Of a stretch of 64,000 nt of DNA, positions 62,355 to 64,000 are shown piece by piece. Source of the DNA: G963691885 sp963691885 (GTDB lineage Bacteria > Pseudomonadota > Alphaproteobacteria > UBA8366 > Aestuariispiraceae); contig OY829843.1 of NCBI GenBank assembly GCA_963691885.1, positions 4,836,001 to 4,900,000 on the forward strand, in the 5' to 3' direction. Numbering within the stretch: the stretch's first letter is position 1; every line of letters starts with the position of its first letter. Under the pieces are notes generated by a model that searched no databases, had not been told where the DNA came from, and saw only the letters and a program-made list of their open reading frames with translations. A program made the translations under genes and the position numbers.

Positions 62355-62367
62355 ATGAAAACAACTC

Positions 62368-64000
62368 TAGTCTCACTGGGGGTGACGCCGTAAGCGAAGG
62401 TGCTTTCGCCGGATTTTTCGGGGATCTGACAACCACCACAATCACTCTTGATGATGGATCCGCATTTGCAAGGATGTTTATCCTGGGCGTCAACGAGCAG
62501 GAGGTAAACGGCGCGATTGACGGTGCTGCTGAAAATGAAGGGGGCATTGTGGTCGATAACACCGTTAATGTCGTGACTTTCAAAGGGGTCATCGGCGGCA
62601 ATGCTCCGATTAACCTTATCCAAGTAGGATTCGGCGGTCCCAACAACGATGGTGGTGTCGCCGTCTTCTCCGAAGACGTGACAACAAATGAACTGTCGCT
62701 GTTCGGTGGCGCAAATAACGCGGCTGCAGCCAGTTTTGCTAAGAACTTAGACACTGATTCAATCAGGCTTAGTGCATCTTCTACAGACTCAATCCTTACC
62801 TTCAACGGCGTCGATGCACAGACTGTGAGCGGTACCATTGACGGTTTTTTAGCGGGTGAAGGGACAGTCGTCGTGTCGAATACGGCAGCACCTGTCACCT
62901 TCAATGGGGCAATCGGTTCGCTCGCACCCATTGGAAATTTCACTGTCGTGGAAAATGCCTCCACCGTCTTGAATGACGTGGTGTCTGCAACAAATCTCAA
63001 CGTTTCAGATGGTTCCAGAATTATCCTTGGTGATGCGTTCGGTGATGGGACAACCGTCTTCACCGTCGGCGACGTGAATACAGTCGCTGACGAAACGACC
63101 ACGGTCGAATTACCAGCTTCCTTCACCGATGGCACGCTTACCCTTGCTGATAGCGGAAGCAATCTTGCAAGTGATGTCGATCAATTCGGCGTAACCGACA
63201 ATGCGTTGGCCACTTTCGCCGTCGGGACGGCGAATAGTGATCAGGACCTGACCATTACCGCGACGGCGCGTAGTGCGGCTGAAACAGCCTCTGTGCTGGG
63301 GGTCTCGCTTGATACGGTTGGTGCCTTGACCAATGCGGTGCCCGCGCTGGACGGGGATGCAACCCGTCAGGCGGCGTTTAACGCGGCGCTGAATGCGGGT
63401 GGGGCAACGGCAACACAACTGGCGGAGCAGGTGGCGACACAGGCGGATCAGTTGAGTGGCCTGACCAGTGGTACCACCGGGGCCGGTATTGCGGCGATCG
63501 GTGTCACCGCGTCCCGCCTGGCCGAGCTGCGTTCGCCCTCCGCCGTTGCGGCAGCGGGTGGTCAGACCGGCTTTGCCACGGGTGACGGTGGTCTAGCCAG
63601 TGCGGTCTGGCTGAAACCCTTTGGTTCCTGGACGGATCAGGACGATGTTGACGGCGTGGCCGGCTTTGATGCCTCCACGGCGGGCATCGCCGGGGGTATC
63701 GACACCGAGGTGACCGATGGTACACGCATCGGGGCCTCCCTCGCCTGGTCCACCACGGATGTGGATGGCGAGGGTGCCGGTCAGTCCCAGACCGATATCG
63801 ACAGCCTGCAACTGACGCTCTATGGCGATTACACGACCGATGTCTTCTATGTCGAAGGCATGATCGGGTATGGCGATAACAGCAATGAATCCACCCGGGT
63901 GATCTCGGCCACCAATGACACGGTCAATGGTGACTTTGACAGCCAGCAGGTGATGGTCAGCGTCAATGGTGGCATGCCGCTCGCCCTCGACGGGGCATTG
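62368..64000 (+). pseudogene. Autotransporter gene, 3' part with translocator beta-barrel (runs off window)
   Basis: The frame (codons starting at 62372) is open from the insertion to the window end, without an own start codon. It begins with passenger repeats 3 and 4, then an Ala/Thr-rich helical linker (SGTTGAGIAAIGVTASRLAE near 63470-63520). From about 63600 it shows the amphipathic beta-strand pattern of an autotransporter barrel (AVWLKPFGSWTDQDDVDG; TRIGASLAWSTTDVDGEG; FYVEGMIGYGDNSN). The barrel is not complete at 64000. Separated from its signal peptide, this part is not exported unless the element is lost. Confidence 0.85.

Larger units (their letters stand above)
61316..62367 (+). 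mobile_element. IS630-family insertion sequence
   Basis: A 1052-bp element flanked by TA on both sides (61314-61315 and 62368-62369), the typical target duplication of IS630/Tc1/mariner elements. Terminal inverted repeats start GAG and end CTC; about 16 of the outer 26 bases agree (left GAGCGGGTTCCGTTTAGTCG, right reverse complement GAGTTGTTTTCATTTAATCG). It encodes a transposase in two frames. Deleting element plus one TA joins the autotransporter frame: GCA CTT | AGT CTC ACT. Confidence 0.92.
60745..62952 (+). repeat. Four passenger-domain repeats, split by the insertion
   Basis: Four units of about 50 residues start near 60745, 61096, 62492 and 62813. Each has the pattern: D/E or A at first, Q-x-[IV]-x-G-x-[IV]-[ND]-G, then GEG or NEG, V-V-x-N, T-F-x-x-x-[IV]-G. 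For example EDQIINGVINGT, AAQAIAGTINGA, NEQEVNGAIDGA and DAQTVSGTIDGF. Units 1-2 lie before and 3-4 after the insertion. They probably form beta-helix coils. Confidence 0.75.

Overview
The window reads as chromosomal DNA of an alphaproteobacterium. The support is indirect: an alphaproteobacterial-style cold-shock protein with two cold-shock domains, a eukaryote-like NADP isocitrate dehydrogenase, ruvX next to gatCAB, an alanine-racemase-fold ornithine decarboxylase with a structured leader, a homodimeric E1-type dehydrogenase beside an Lrp-family gene, and cytochrome c' beside cytochrome b561. A marine Rhodospirillales- or Sneathiella-like host is a guess. I saw no rRNA, tRNA or CRISPR array.

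Region 1 (1-18464) is an accessory sugar and glycan locus. On the minus strand lie two tandem paralogous cobalamin-type radical SAM proteins (the first runs off the window), a CgeB-like glycosyltransferase, a SPASM-type radical SAM enzyme and a 391-residue protein I do not recognise. A GT-B-like protein at 3775-5121 is on the plus strand. A divergent promoter region at 8703-8907 separates these from a tight nine-gene plus-strand operon: a sugar epimerase, a cytidylyltransferase/PfkB-kinase fusion in the reverse order to HldE, a second epimerase, a TPP-dependent E1 alpha/beta pair, two DegT aminotransferases, a GmhA-like SIS isomerase and a NagZ-like GH3 enzyme. The set suggests synthesis of an unusual nucleotide-activated, probably heptose-related amino sugar and its attachment to a surface glycan. 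It is the best candidate here for an undescribed system.

Region 2 (18563-26648) holds a Rieske oxygenase, two small dimeric alpha-beta-barrel genes (ABM and NIPSNAP) divergent from an ArsR-type regulator across a 20-bp perfect inverted repeat, the gatC-gatA-gatB-cupin operon, an amidohydrolase and ruvX. Region 3 (26655-37142, minus) is an eight-gene catabolic operon: a peptide-type ABC importer, a creatininase-family hydrolase, an alpha/beta hydrolase, an acyl-CoA synthetase and an acyl-CoA dehydrogenase.

Region 4 (37423-49309) has a heme-type diguanylate cyclase, an SDR without the usual catalytic Tyr/Lys, a glutathione transferase, a double cold-shock protein, a PadR-controlled RND pump, a LOG-family hydrolase and a cytochrome c'/b561 pair. 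Region 5 (49554-59685) has a LysM protein, psd and pssA, a frameshifted Lrp-family gene, an E1-type 2-oxoacid dehydrogenase, polyamine synthesis (ornithine decarboxylase and spermidine synthase) and icd. Region 6 (60022-64000) is a large autotransporter gene split by an IS630-family element. Removing the element and one TA copy restores the reading frame exactly.
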